Part shown: positions 36,101-45,800 of the stretch, one piece after another
Layout: each line of letters starts with the position of its first letter
Numbering within the stretch: the stretch's first letter is position 1
DNA from: Ascidia mentula
Lineage: Eukaryota; Chordata; Ascidiacea; Phlebobranchia; Ascidiidae
Direction of reading: 5' to 3'
Length of the DNA: 64,000 bases
NCBI GenBank assembly: GCA_947561715.1
Contig: OX387205.1
Span: 10,483,001 to 10,547,000, forward strand
Notes under the pieces: generated by a model
The model's input: the letters and a program-made list of their open reading frames with translations, nothing else
The model's database searches: none
What the model was told of the DNA's origin: nothing
Translations under genes and position numbers: made by a program

Positions 36101-38385
36101 GCTATTTTTTTACTTTATACTCCCTTTTGTTTCACGAAAACAGATGATAGTGTTGGGCAGCGCAATTTGGTGAGCACCATAACACTGAACTTCACGACCC
36201 TGCTTCCCGAAATAACTGGTGTGCAAATAAGAAGTCTAGAAGATGGAAGCATTGTCTTAACTTGGCATGAAACCCAAGGGGTCAGTATTATATGTTAGTT
36301 TCTTATTTATGTTTTGTGGAAAGGCAAATTTTGTTGGGACGAAATAAATCCCTAAGCTTATGGAAATTGCACCAAATACATACCCGTCTTATAAAAACTG
36401 AATTCAAAAGTTGAAATATTGGGATCTGCCCGAAACTGCAGATGCAGGCCTAGCGATCACTGTAACTTATTTAATAATACTAAAAAAGCAGCAGCAGTAG
36501 CGTTTTATTACATGATCAACTTATAATTAGGAATACATACCCGTCTTATAAAAAGTTTTTTTTTGTTATAGCTTGACAACTTCGTTGTGAAGTACAGGGA
36601 AGATGACAACGACTTTGTAACAAGAACATTAGATTCATCTTCGACTACCTACACCATTCCATCACCCACTCCAGGCAAATACGTTTTTATTGTTTACAAC
36701 CAACATGTTAAACATATCATTAGTGTCAGGGAAATGGAAACAAAACTCACAATCGGCCTTTATGTGTAATATTTCTTTCCGTCTTGTTTACTTAGGAACG
36801 ACTTATGAAATCCAATTTTACGCTGAGCGTGGGGCAGCCCGCAGTCACATCCTTGTTTTCACTATCGATGTTCCGGAACCGTTACCAGCCAACTGCAGAG
36901 ATTTGGAGACTGGGGCTGAATACAATGTCGGAGATGTAAGAATATTCATAAGTTTGCTGCTTGCTGTCTCCCCACAAAAATTTTTTTGTTATTTTCTGCT
37001 CCGTCTTAAATGGGCAGCGTGCTTCAAAATCTATCTCACAAAATATGTTTAGTCCTGAACCTGTTTCATGCCAAAAGAATTTTAATAACTTGTATGCACT
37101 CAGTAGCAAATTTGTTTACACGTTCCTGTATCGATCATTCCATTGCACAACCGAAAATTGACCTCTTAGGTCAAGTAAACTATTGTTCTACACGCATTAC
37201 CATTCCAAACGCATTACCGTTTCTAACTGACTTTGTACACCCAAAATTACTCACAAATTGTGGTAGACTCTTTGGATAACTGATCAGTAAAAACAGATCC
37301 GTCGGCACCATCAAATCTTTGTGACTTTTTACCTTTTTACACTAAAGTTACCTTCCACATCTTGCAGAGTTGGAATACGGTTTCGGGCGACTTCAGATTG
37401 CGTTGTACGTGTCACGCTCCTCAGCAGTACAACTGTGACACAGCCGAATGGTGTCACGCCGACGGACAGGTATACGATCCCGGACAAACGTGGACTCGCG
37501 TGCGTGGCTTTAACCTGAGGGAATCCTGCACTTGTAGAGGAAGAAATGGCTATAACTGCGAACCAACAAGTAAGAGCTGGTTAAACCATAAATGTATAGG
37601 CTATTTACAGTTTGTTGCTGATGCCCCCGGACATATTACTCAATAATTTAAGGCTATTTTGGCAAAAAAAACTTGTTTGGACGACGTTTCGGTCGTTATT
37701 CAACAGACCTTCATCAGGACAAGTAAAGTGAAACACCAAAACGGAGATAATTAGTAACGCCAAAAAAAGGCAAAAAAGGCGAAAGAAGCACGAAAAAGAT
37801 AAAAATTTATTTTGAAAATTTTAATTATTGAATAGGCTATTCACGCTTTGAATGGTAGCTCTTTCGTTGGCAAACATTTCGGTACCGTGCATTGAATTTA
37901 ATTGAAACAAATCCACGAAATTCCCTGAATGCTGATCAAACTTTCGCAAACACATCTTACCTAGTCGACGGAATTCTGCTGGTTTCCTTGGCTATTTCGG
38001 AACTTTACCAATAGGCCTTAGTGTAAGACACGAGCTGATATTTGAGAGTTCCAGTTTATAGGCAATGTCATAGTTGAAATAATAGTACAGCTTTAATTCC
38101 ACATAAAATGTTTTGTGTTACGCCTCGTTTCTATGTCTGAAATGCAGATGATAAATGCTATCAAAAATGAATTGTTTCGTCTTCTTCTTAGATTGTCACG
38201 ACCAGCTGCGTGGTTACGACGAGGGAGAAACCTGGGTTTCGGCGATTGGAAACGTTGCAACCCAGTGTGAATGCCAATGTGCACAAAGTTCGACCGGGCA
38301 TCGACTTTGTCAGAGCGTCTGTCAACAACCGTTTGGCGCCACGGTAAACTGTTTGCCGTCACAACCTAAAAACCACACGCATTAG
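6061..38385 (+). CDS. FN1: Fibronectin (tunicate type, with Ig domains)
   Basis: Extracellular matrix adhesion glycoprotein. I read 79 coding exons whose phases all agree, totalling 11,925 bases (3,974 aa plus stop); human fibronectin is about 2,400 aa. ATG at 6061 is followed by a signal peptide. Domain order: FN1 x3, FN2 x2, Ig, FN3 x4, FN1 x2, Ig, FN3 x2, Ig, FN3 x26 with a Thr/Pro linker after the 20th of them, FN1 x3. Orthology rests on FN1+FN2+FN3 together and on the C-terminal FN1 triplet, where [17 protein letters not shown] matches the vertebrate WCHDNG..Y.IGEKWDR block. Ig domains, the internal FN1 pair and the doubled FN3 count differ from vertebrates. Exon coordinates are in the block entries below. 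Least certain boundaries: the acceptors at 17174 and 17637. An AATAAA at 39113-39118 is a possible but distant polyadenylation signal. Confidence 0.9.
6470..7843 (+). other. Fibronectin N-terminal FN1 domains 1-3
   Basis: Exons 6470-6676, 6948-7081 and 7681-7843. Each holds a fibronectin type I finger: an initial Cys, an aromatic and Gly region, then the closely spaced C-x-C and a last Cys ([52 protein letters not shown]). Vertebrate fibronectin has six FN1 here, involved in fibrin binding and assembly, so half are missing. Between domains 1 and 2 is a Ser/Gly/Arg-rich spacer. Confidence 0.8.
8194..8898 (+). other. Fibronectin FN2 (kringle-like) domains 1-2
   Basis: Exons 8194-8358 and 8713-8898, both phase 1 at each end. 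The second is canonical ([26 protein letters not shown]). The first keeps [15 protein letters not shown] but has FC where the second domain and the family have WC. Two adjacent FN2 modules are the gelatin/collagen-binding unit of vertebrate fibronectin, and their presence supports orthology. Confidence 0.85.
8491..8630. mobile_element. Short hAT-type MITE in fibronectin intron 5
   Basis: Starts CAGTGTTTCTCGACGATG and ends, reversed, CAGTAATTCTCAATGACC; such CAGTG..TCTC ends are typical of hAT MITEs. The flanking 8-mers (CACTATAG and TACTAGGG) match at 5 of 8 positions, so the duplication is decayed. 140 bp, no coding content. Confidence 0.6.
9393..10158 (+). other. Fibronectin Ig domain 1
   Basis: Exons 9393-9562 and 10003-10158, separated by a phase-0 intron. 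Shows an Ig fold: ATLYCRY (B-strand Cys), KWYKL (C-strand Trp) and DTGTFECEA (F-strand D-x-G-x-Y/F-x-C). It resembles Ig domain 3 closely (LYCRY, WYKL, TYD), so the two probably arose by duplication. Vertebrate fibronectin has no Ig domain. Confidence 0.85.
10307..13041 (+). other. Fibronectin FN3 modules 1-4
   Basis: Exons 10307-10420, 10586-10754, 10814-10945, 11072-11223, 11376-11518, 11776-11898, 12080-12247, 12869-13041. Each module is two exons. Marks: B-strand Trp (FKWTNP, LNWFNE, LSWPAP, ANWEPA) and the F-strand L-x-P/S-G-x-x-Y pattern (LPGQTY, LQSGTVY, LQPGTTY, LEGGRTY). Introns inside modules are phase 0 or 2 and those between modules mostly phase 1. Confidence 0.82.
13254..13911 (+). 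other. Fibronectin internal FN1 domains 4-5
   Basis: Exons 13254-13391 and 13789-13911, both phase 1. [21 protein letters not shown] and [21 protein letters not shown] are FN1-like fingers. They sit between FN3 module 4 and Ig 2, deep in what is FN3 territory in vertebrates; a shuffled pair or a remnant of FN1 7-9 are both possible. Confidence 0.75.
14006..14114. repeat. Small fold-back element in fibronectin intron 18
   Basis: Near-perfect inverted arms at 14006-14032 and 14089-14114: AGTGCAACTTGGTAACTAG pairs with the reverse complement AGTGCAGCTTGTGACTAG, then both continue TGATGAT. The unpaired centre is about 56 bases. No clear target duplication. Probably a MITE-type relic. Confidence 0.65.
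14379..14972 (+). other. Fibronectin Ig domain 2
   Basis: Exons 14379-14560 and 14817-14972 with a phase-0 intron inside. LVLRCPH (Cys), IEWSKI (Trp) and DGGTYECKV (Cys) define the fold. Same exon layout as Ig 1 and Ig 3: phase 1 entering, phase 0 within and leaving. Confidence 0.85.
15246..16344 (+). other. Fibronectin FN3 modules 5-6
   Basis: Exons 15246-15388, 15576-15686, 15764-15946, 16178-16344. Marks ITWEVPPQ and ARWTPPF (B strands), LLPSTRY and LEPGQSY (E-F). A short Thr/Pro/Ala linker ([19 protein letters not shown]) joins the modules. Confidence 0.82.
16757..17344 (+). other. Fibronectin Ig domain 3
   Basis: Exons 16757-16941 and about 17174-17344. [18 protein letters not shown] and [10 protein letters not shown] give the Ig fold. 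The second exon's acceptor is uncertain: AG at 17169-17170 or 17172-17173 both keep frame and the pyrimidine tract is poor. Confidence 0.8.
17637..22913 (+). other. Fibronectin FN3 modules 7-14, all-phase-0 block
   Basis: Exons 17637-17744, 17930-18097, 18444-18587, 18658-18795, 18947-19084, 19346-19483, 19783-19926, 20075-20209, 20303-20434, 20507-20650, 20952-21086, 21385-21531, 21812-21958, 22285-22422, 22552-22710, 22782-22913. Every exon is a multiple of three and every intron phase 0, unlike the flanking modules. Modules 11 and 12 are close sisters ([12 protein letters not shown] / [20 protein letters not shown] / DYYIIRYR). Modules 8, 9, 11, 12 and 13 lack the B-strand core Trp. The pattern indicates growth by tandem duplication of phase 0-0 exon pairs. 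Confidence 0.82.
18133..18310. mobile_element. Probable hAT-type MITE in fibronectin intron 28
   Basis: Flanked by GTTTCAAT (18125-18132) and GTTTAAAT (18311-18318), 7 of 8 matching. The ends (CTGGGCGTTTC and, reversed, CAGGTCTTTTT) are only loosely inverted. The body has repeated CGACCCC/GGGGTCG type motifs. Called mainly from the duplication and position. Confidence 0.5.
23290..23937 (+). other. Fibronectin FN3 module 15 with two RGD motifs
   Basis: Exons 23290-23547 and 23803-23937. The first starts with a Pro/Thr/Glu-rich linker of about 40 residues, then [18 protein letters not shown]. The second ends [19 protein letters not shown]. The latter RGD falls just after the F strand, the FG-loop place of RGDSP in the vertebrate cell-binding module; the former lies in the turn before the B strand. 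Integrin binding is inferred from position only. Confidence 0.85.
24341..24726. mobile_element. Non-autonomous hAT-type element (386 bp)
   Basis: Terminal inverted repeats TAGGGATGCACCGAAA and, reversed, TAGTGATGCAACGAAA (14 of 16 match), flanked by perfect 8-bp target duplications CTGAAAAC at 24333-24340 and 24727-24734. The interior is A/T-rich with repeated palindromic TTCGGCCGAA units and encodes nothing. The ends and the 8-bp duplication fit hAT transposons. It sits in fibronectin intron 44 with its right end about 20 bases before the acceptor AG at 24747-24748. Confidence 0.9.
24749..32400 (+). other. Fibronectin FN3 modules 16-26
   Basis: Exons 24749-24856, 25303-25462, 25630-25722, 25949-26091, 26305-26438, 26781-26915, 27361-27543, 27861-28027, 28261-28439, 28516-28705, 29095-29280, 29446-29561, 29713-29859, 29935-30022, 30220-30399, 30491-30603, 30713-30884, 31161-31346, 31555-31644, 31796-31972, and the start of 32335-32638. 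Inter-module introns return to phase 1. Exon 28516-28705 carries the end of module 20 and the start of 21 with no intron between. Module 19 begins with a Pro/Glu-rich linker. Module 17 is short before its first intron and has no clear B-strand Trp. Confidence 0.8.
32420..32630 (+). repeat. Thr/Pro/Arg-rich linker with 3 x 30-bp repeat
   Basis: Inside exon 32335-32638. Three direct 30-bp units at 32469-32498, 32499-32528 and 32529-32558 encode [20 protein letters not shown] and [10 protein letters not shown]. Surrounding residues are also Thr, Pro and Gln. Probably O-glycosylated and extended. Its basic Arg spacing recalls the Thr/Pro/Arg end of the vertebrate variable (IIICS) segment, which also lies between FN3 modules near the C-terminus; homology is not shown. 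Confidence 0.8.
32620..36890 (+). other. Fibronectin FN3 modules 27-32
   Basis: Exons end of 32335-32638, 32795-32873, 32957-33086, 33314-33411, 33607-33757, 33971-34084, 34273-34436, 34765-34931, 35373-35590, 35849-35995, 36144-36280, 36572-36674, start of 36796-36935. Marks IKWNAP, IEWDLT, LRWTPP, VRWQSA, LMWNRP, LTWHET (B strands) and [28 protein letters not shown] (E-F). The intron after 36674 has a GC donor; the one after 36280 has an unusual gtcagt donor. Confidence 0.8.
36376..36554. repeat. Direct repeat in a fibronectin intron
   Basis: The same 22 bases (ATACATACCCGTCTTATAAA then two A) occur at 36376-36397 and 36533-36554, 157 bases apart, inside the intron between exons 36144-36280 and 36572-36674. 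The second copy abuts the pyrimidine tract of the acceptor. Confidence 0.8.
36885..38385 (+). other. Fibronectin C-terminal FN1 domains 6-8
   Basis: End of exon 36796-36935, exons 37368-37569 and 38192-38385 (TAG stop at 38383-38385). [16 protein letters not shown].., [15 protein letters not shown].. and [14 protein letters not shown].. align one to one with the last three FN1 of vertebrate fibronectin, including the C-E-C-Q-C and C-Q-S-V-C spacing of the last. The tail ends [16 protein letters not shown], with one Cys where vertebrates have a pair used for dimerisation. Confidence 0.88.
37671..37724 (-). ncRNA. Hammerhead-ribozyme-like motif (copy A)
   Basis: Read on the minus strand: CTGATGA (37717-37711), a stem II GGTC / GACC around an 11-base loop, then GAAAC (37690-37686) and GTCGTC. 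Two bases of stem III (A-U, C-G) with a GTC triloop would place the GTC cleavage site at 37682-37680. Outer arms ACTTG (37724-37720) and CAAGT (37675-37671) can pair, though the bases next to the core do not. Type-I hammerheads with tiny stem III are known from Penelope-like elements. Activity is inferred, not shown. It lies in a fibronectin intron. Confidence 0.5.
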
Positions 38386-39766
38386 CAAACTTTCGCCTAA
38401 TCATGGACAGTTTACACATTACCAATATACACTAAAGAAGGGGCGCACAGCCTTTTTATTAATGTCGGCCGCATCGCACAGACTTTATTCACCAACGGCC
38501 CACCAGTGAGCCCAAACTGATAATTTCGCATTTGCTCACGTCTAAAAATGTAATGAAATGTTATATTTAACAATTTTTCTCACATAAATATACATTATCT
38601 TATTCTGTTTTGTAACAAAGACTGACCATTTCAGAAACCAAACATCCAGGCAAAACTTGTTAAGTTTTTTTTACAGTGAACGGCCGCATTATAAAACATT
38701 TGTACACAACCGCATGAATTAGCATACACGGCCGCAGGTTGTGCAACCCCTGCACTCAAGGTTCGTTTCAGATTTTGTCTAAATTATGCTACAAACTTTC
38801 AGAACGAGCAAGCCAAGCGTTGAGAAGAACGAATAGAACGCCATTGGATTCTGCGTCTCTGAGAAAAAAACACCCCGACAACGTTTCCGCTGTACATTTG
38901 AAGGGGAATACATTTACGTAGCAAACCGCAGCATTTTCAATTCGTAGCCATTCTTTGTGTGCTTTTGTGCAAACACTTTTCATCCTTTCGCTTTTCCAAT
39001 GCATCCTAATAGGTAAAATAATTTGCGATTTAATCAAATGCTTTCAGGTTTTACGCTGTACAAATCGTTTGATGTAGCAGCTATATGACTGCCTTGTATT
39101 TCAGCTTTCAGTAATAAACAAATTCCAGTGCTCTGCAACAAGTTGTAAAGCGAAGCATTTAACACTGTAAGAAAGGCCACACGCAACGAACAGCTCTAAG
39201 CTACATCCAGCCACTAACTAAACAGTTAAGCATTGTTGACCACGTAATTAAACGAATTTCCCAAAAAATCTATTCCACAAGAATGACTTTTTAGTGAAGT
39301 CCCTTTTGAATTCAATTCGACGAGCAAACGTTGATTGGGGAAAAGATCGGCAAAAATAATTGAAAGAATTTAAATTGTTACTGTACATAAAGATATAGTC
39401 ATATTTTAATCAACACCATGCTTATACGCATAAAAAATAAAGCATGGCGGGTCATGAGAACGAAAAAAGGGCCCAACATTTTCTTATCAGGAAGTTCGGT
39501 ATGTCTGTTTAGGAATTGTGTTGGAGTATTTATGCGTCGGCGAAGATTGGAGGTAATGGGCGATCGAAAGTGGACACGTGGTGTCGTCGCTGAGCATGAG
39601 CTGGACGACGTCCAACCATTCGACAAATTTGATTCCCGAACTCTGAAAAACAGTTGTGCGTTCAGATGGAGGAAAATTGTGTGCAATGTGACATAGGCAG
39701 GGTTACCATACGTGCTGTGTTTCTGAGATGTACGCCTATTTTTGGCAGCTGTGTCTGAGTAATGTG
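38386..39766. other. Spacer between convergent fibronectin and TRPC4AP genes
   Basis: The genes are tail to tail. It should hold both 3' untranslated regions. Open frames on both strands at 39399-39696 show no known domain and no splice partners; I treat them as chance. Confidence 0.5.
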
Positions 39767-39772
39767 TTTATT
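39767..39772 (-). terminator. Polyadenylation signal of TRPC4AP
   Basis: AATAAA on the minus strand, about 92 bases past the stop codon. Confidence 0.6.
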
Positions 39773-39863
39773 TTGGATTGCGTTTTTTTCTTCTAAATGT
39801 GCTAGGTTTGGTCGCCATTAAATTAACACTGCACATTATCCTCAAAATTCGAGCGAAGGAATA

Positions 39864-42800
39864 TCATCGAACTTTGGCATTAAAATGCAGTGTGCTTATA
39901 TTTGGGTCCTTAACCGATGGTAACCCTGTACCTATGTCTATAATCCAAATAAATGCTGTAACATTATCAGCAAGTTCAAAAAATACCATTTCCAACGACT
40001 TGCAGTCAGTCTTTTTCATGGGCAGAGTGTAATGAACTTGCCAAAACCTTAAAAGTCTTATAAAGTTGCATAAAACCTCGTTATCGTCGCTTGATTCGCT
40101 GAAAGCTCGCAAATATCTGCACAAAACAAAAACTTAAAAATTTCCTTCTTGCTCAGGTGAGTGTACAGAGCAAGTAATTACAGGGACGTGCACTATTTTG
40201 TATTTCGAATATGTCCAACGCCAGATATCTTACGTCAAACCACACTACAAGCCTCTTGACTTACTTGGCGAGCTCCCCGTTTCTACTAGCAAGAATGAAG
40301 ACCAATAAACTGGTGTTCAAGCAGCTTACGTTTTCCTAGAAAAGCAGAGTTTAAACACTGTTAAAAAGGGGAATTTAGGCATTAATGTCGAACCAACTTA
40401 CCTGAGACAGGGTGGAGACAGTTAAAAGACCAACCATTCTTGTCGTTATTTCAATGCATACTTGCATTTTGCTGAAGTGGTTTAACACGCGACAACTCTC
40501 CAGCATATCTGCACGGATATACAGCGGTTTGTGAAACAATGTGAACAATTTTCTTATCATTAATATTGGCAATTGAATACAGGTTCACCAATTCGCAAAA
40601 TAGACAGAACTTATACTTCACAGGGAATGGTCATATATGCTACCGGTCTATATAAACTCTTATTGGTATATATGTGGATATCTTATATAATATATAGTAT
40701 AACTACACTTGCCACATTCATAAACCTTACAACTCACGTCGATATTGCGGTTTGTTGCAGCGAATAAAGTTAACTGTGAGCATCACGCATCGGATGAACA
40801 TATTCGAATCGACCAAGCTTAGATCAATAGCCGCCAGGAGCCTTTGAAACTGAAATAAAATGTCACACCTTATTGCGCTTGTAGTGTTTACGCACACTAG
40901 GGGAACCACCTTGTTGAAACAGTCCAACACTCGCTCGCATCTTTCAAATGCTTCCACGTTTTTCCGCATGACAGCAGACAGAAAATCGAAGTTACCTTGT
41001 GCGACCATGTCTACCCGTGGTTGACTTGATATCAGCTGCTCCAGAATTTCCTGCGTTACAACAAAACATGCAGCGTAGAAATACATGCTGAAAATGCCCG
41101 AATGTTTTTAAATGGGTTTACGAGTTGACTGTGTACCGAGCAGAAAAATAATCGGTATTTTACTTTCGAAATCATTGCGCAAGTTTGCGTGCATTTACAA
41201 AAACTCTTCTGAAAGAGGAACCTTTAGTTGTGTGACGCATTCCGGTTTCGGTTCCTGATCGAGATGACATACAACTAAAGTTTTACAAAACTGAATGTAA
41301 AGCTGATAGCTGGATCTGTGGAACCACTTATAATCGTAAATGCAACGTTTTTGTAAAGGATTTTTTTGTAACCGCTTAGATACGAATTGTGCCCTTTTCT
41401 GAATCTATTGTTAACAATAACATGATGTCATACCTCCACCAGACCCTTTTCGAGCAAGAAATACTGGTCGAGGACGTACATCTCTCCACGGAGAAAGGCT
41501 TCCATCGCTCTTGTTATCCAGAAACGCACACACGAAGACGAGGGCTCCAATTTGAGAAGATCCACAATTTCACTGAGAATTCCGCGTTCACCTTGAAACA
41601 GCTTGGAGGAATCGAAGCTTGCCAGGTCCGGCGGCATTTCTATGTGTTTCTTCACTGTAATATTGCGCGACAAAGGGTGTTATGATCTTTATGTTGGCTT
41701 TCAGCTCTTATGGGATGCATGTGAGCGTGAAAGTAGTGTGTTTTGGGAATTATACCAAAAACTGACATTTTTGTGGAAAAATAGTTTGTTTGTTTTTTTT
41801 TAATTTTGAAATGTCACATTGTAAACGCTTAAAAAAAATCAAGATTGCGACAATGTTTAAAAAGATGTTGTACGTTTTTCCACCAACATGCACTTTAAAC
41901 ATGTTCTCATTTTTCTCACACTTGTGCAGAACATTAATGAAATTATTTCCACATCCATGTCCCTAGATTCTGATTGAAAATAAACAGCAAAATCCTGTTT
42001 TACTCACACGCTATCCTTGGCAGTTCTTCTAATTCTTCACAAGACAGCAAAAAGTAGCGGTTGGTGTGGCTATCTGCCACAGAATGAATAAGACGCAGGA
42101 ACTGAATTCGAATTACAGTGTTCTGTAATGATATTGAGATCATTTAAGTTTATACAGGTGCGATAAATCACAAACATTAATTCACTATGCTATTAAAACA
42201 ACTATTCTGTGTGTTCAAAAGTTTACAGCATAATTGCTTTTGGAAGATGTTTTGCTTTGCAAACCAACATAAAGCATTAGTCTAGTGGTATTCTCATACA
42301 CATAGCAAATAATAATATTGTGTTCTTAGAAGGTTCTATAAACCAAACAACAAGAAAAAGTATTGCACGAATAACATTAATTATACACTATATTGCGAGC
42401 ATAGCTTGCCTATAAATGCTACAGATAAGTAAGCTTACAGGGTGACAGTCCTCATGTCCAGCCATACTATGGTGTTCACTATTGAAGTGATCTTGTAGCA
42501 AGTTTTCCCAAACAACCGATTTGAACACTCGGTGAAGTTTGGTCATAAATTTCAGTTGCACAAGACGATCCTGCACCTTCGCATCAATAACGGTTGGCAT
42601 GAATAACACAAGATGTAAACAGGATTTAATTAATAAGTTTTAAACCACAATTAAAAATCTGGAAAAGAATTCTGAAACATTGGCACAGGAGGAATTGCAC
42701 TTATGTAACAAAACCTGAATTTTTTTTTCTTTTTCTTTTCAAATTATTTAGCTGTTCAACAGTATTGCAGAATAGTAAAGTAATTTGGATCTATTGGAAA

Positions 42801-45800
42801 CAAAATAGTGTGGTAGGCGGTGGATCAGCATTTTACAATTTGTACTTCTGTGCATGTACGAGACAACGATCACGCAGCTAGCTCAGTTGGCGTTTAATGA
42901 AAAAATATATATATTTCACCCAACAAGGCATCATCAGTTTACTACTACAGGTGAAAACAGAAATAAAGAAGTGAAGTTACAGCAAAGGTTAAAAGGTAAA
43001 ACGCACAAAACGTCTTGGAGCTGTTAATCTCTTTTAACATGTTAGAACTAAGAACCTACTAACAACCAAATTGTTTTGCAAAAGTTACCAAATCATCACC
43101 TCGTTTCTGTAGTTCCCACTCAACAGAAGGCTGACAATCAGAAATATATCAGCCCTTGTGGTTTTCTCCTGGAACAAGTTCATCTGGTAAAAAACATTGT
43201 CTTGCTCACCTGCGACAAAATAAACACACAATATCTGAAAACTTTCCTTTTTTTTACACAGTGGCTGCAGTAAAATAAACATCAACAGTTGCCTGGTGCT
43301 AACTAACTATATCAAGGCTGTACCAAGGCTTTGTTCCATCAACACTCCAATGTCAGAATTGCTGAGTCCAAGGGTCTCAGTCAAAATATGTGTAACATAA
43401 TCAACTTGTCGTCTGCGATTTGCAAGTAGGGGCTGACATAATGTGTTACACATCTTCTCCAAAAAGGTGGGGACAGATAGCAGGAATTCTGTAATGAAAT
43501 ATAAATGACATTAACATAACTGTGGGTTCACACATTTGGATGCAGGCCTAACTTTGCCTATTTAAGTTTTTCACAACAAACTTTATGTTTATGTACACCA
43601 ATATGGGGGACAGTAGCTTATCCTCACTAACAACTTATATTTCAACTATTCACTATACACATACACACAGGTGGGCACAATGTCAGGTAAAACAAATGCG
43701 GTTGGACTTTATTTCTACACCCTGTCACTATAGCCTCTTACTTTGGTTCACTTCGGACACATTCACTGTTGTGGTTACAAGCCACTGATCGTGTTTCTCA
43801 AGGGAAGAATGGAGGGAAGATACGTATTCTACATCAGACATTAAAGCTGATAGTAAATGATAGAACTGGAAAAGTTGATCCCCACTGAGCTTTTCAACAA
43901 GTTCCCTGCAATAAAATGCAAAGGTTGAAGCGAGTTGACGTCGGGGTCACCACTGAAGCGGCTGGCTCTTAATAAAAACCAAACACAAACCCATGAACAC
44001 TACACCACAAGGTGATGACTCATGACTTTTAACAATTTAATTCTAAACAATTGCAACTTTCCAACATTAAAAATTGTTGTAAAACAGAGAATTTTGAAAC
44101 AAAAAATAATGCCCCTTTATTATGCAAAGAAGAATGTTTGCATACACATGTACAGAATTTACATTGGGGACAGCAATAACCTGTACACTATAATCAGTTG
44201 CAAATGTTGCACATAAGTCTTTAAATAACCCAGTGCGCATGTTTTTTGTTTGTTGGCCTTGTTTACATGTTTAACACAATTGCCATACAAGTAAAAGTGT
44301 ATTTTGACTAAAGTGTCATTCATGCAACACAACATAACACTCCCAAATATTTCAAAAGTTTTGGTACTAACGATAGACCGATGACATCTTTAAGAATGAT
44401 GGGAGACTTTGCAGGTGATGCAATCATAATTTCTTCCAAAAGCCACATTGTGAAAGAATTTGTATGGCTGTTGCCTTCTTTGAGTAGGGAGAATAGCACT
44501 TCAAGCAAACGATGTCTTTGGCTAAGGTTGTCTAACGCATATCCAGGAACCTTAAGAGAATCTTTCCATTATGATTTTTAAGAGATAAAAAAGACATAAA
44601 AACAAATTGGTCATGATGTTTGCAATTTATGAAAATGTTACAGGCAATGCTCATGAAGTTTCACTTGTTAAAATACTTCCTTAATTTTCAAACTAACCAA
44701 ACTGCAGTGTGCCAAAGATGACTCGTCCCTTACCATTTGTAAGCATTCGTAAATAATTTGTATTATAAGCTTGGCTGTGTCCAGGTTTTCTGGAGGACAT
44801 TTCAGCATGACTTTTTTGGGCACTTTGTTTTTCTCATGTAGTTTGCGAAGATGAAACAATTCCAATACCAAAATATCGAAAAGGATCTGCATAAAAACAA
44901 CAGCTATATTTCCAAGTTCACTTTGGCTGCATGATTGACATTTGGTGCTTTAAAAATGCGATGCAAGTGAGCTCCTTACTTCAACAAGTCGGAAAGATGT
45001 AAAAAGTTTGGCAACAACACAGTCGGGTAATCTCATTGCTGCTTGTGTGATTATCTGCAAATCAATAAAAGTTTTAAATATATATACTGTTGGTTGTATG
45101 CTGTACTAATACCATAACCCTGAGGAAGTCTTGTTGGATAACAGGCAAAATGTCGGTGAATAAAAGTTATGTTTGAATTGTGCCAGAAGAGCAGACTACT
45201 AAATTACATTATGCCTGGCAGCAACAGAAACATTATATTTGTTTTTTATAGTTCCAAACTGTTGATAGTAGAAATAAGTTTTTAACATTTTGCACATATA
45301 TGTATACCAGACTGGAAAAAATGTCGTGCGCGGAGGATATATCCTCCGCCCACTTTTGCAAAAATTCGCGATAATCCGCGCAATATTAATTAGCTAATGC
45401 ATTAACATACAAAAAACGTTGCGATCGTCCGCGCAATTAACGATCGCCGAAACGAAATCCTCCGCGCAAAAAACAAACTTTCCAATCTGGTATGTATATA
45501 CCTTCAGATTTGTATTGAGTAGTGGTACAATATCGTTGCATCTTTCTGTTTGCAAAATAGCAGTCGAGTACAAGGCATCTACTGTTTCCCTGTCAACTCC
45601 AGTGTTCTCTTCAGTAAACAAGTCAACAGGAACCTGGAAAAGGGAAGGGCTAACTGTTTGTGGCAATTATGATAACTCGATTAAATTGTTTGGCGACAGT
45701 ATAGAAGGTTATTTTCTTGACATAGGTATTTTACAAAACTGCCAGATGACTATTTGGTTTTATTTGATGACCATAATGCAAAGACATATATTTTTGGTCA

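Noticed and set aside
39399..39696. 92-95 codon frames on both strands just past the TRPC4AP stop
   Set aside because: Considered as an extra exon, but TRPC4AP already ends in frame at 39864 with a polyadenylation signal at 39772, and no homology was seen.
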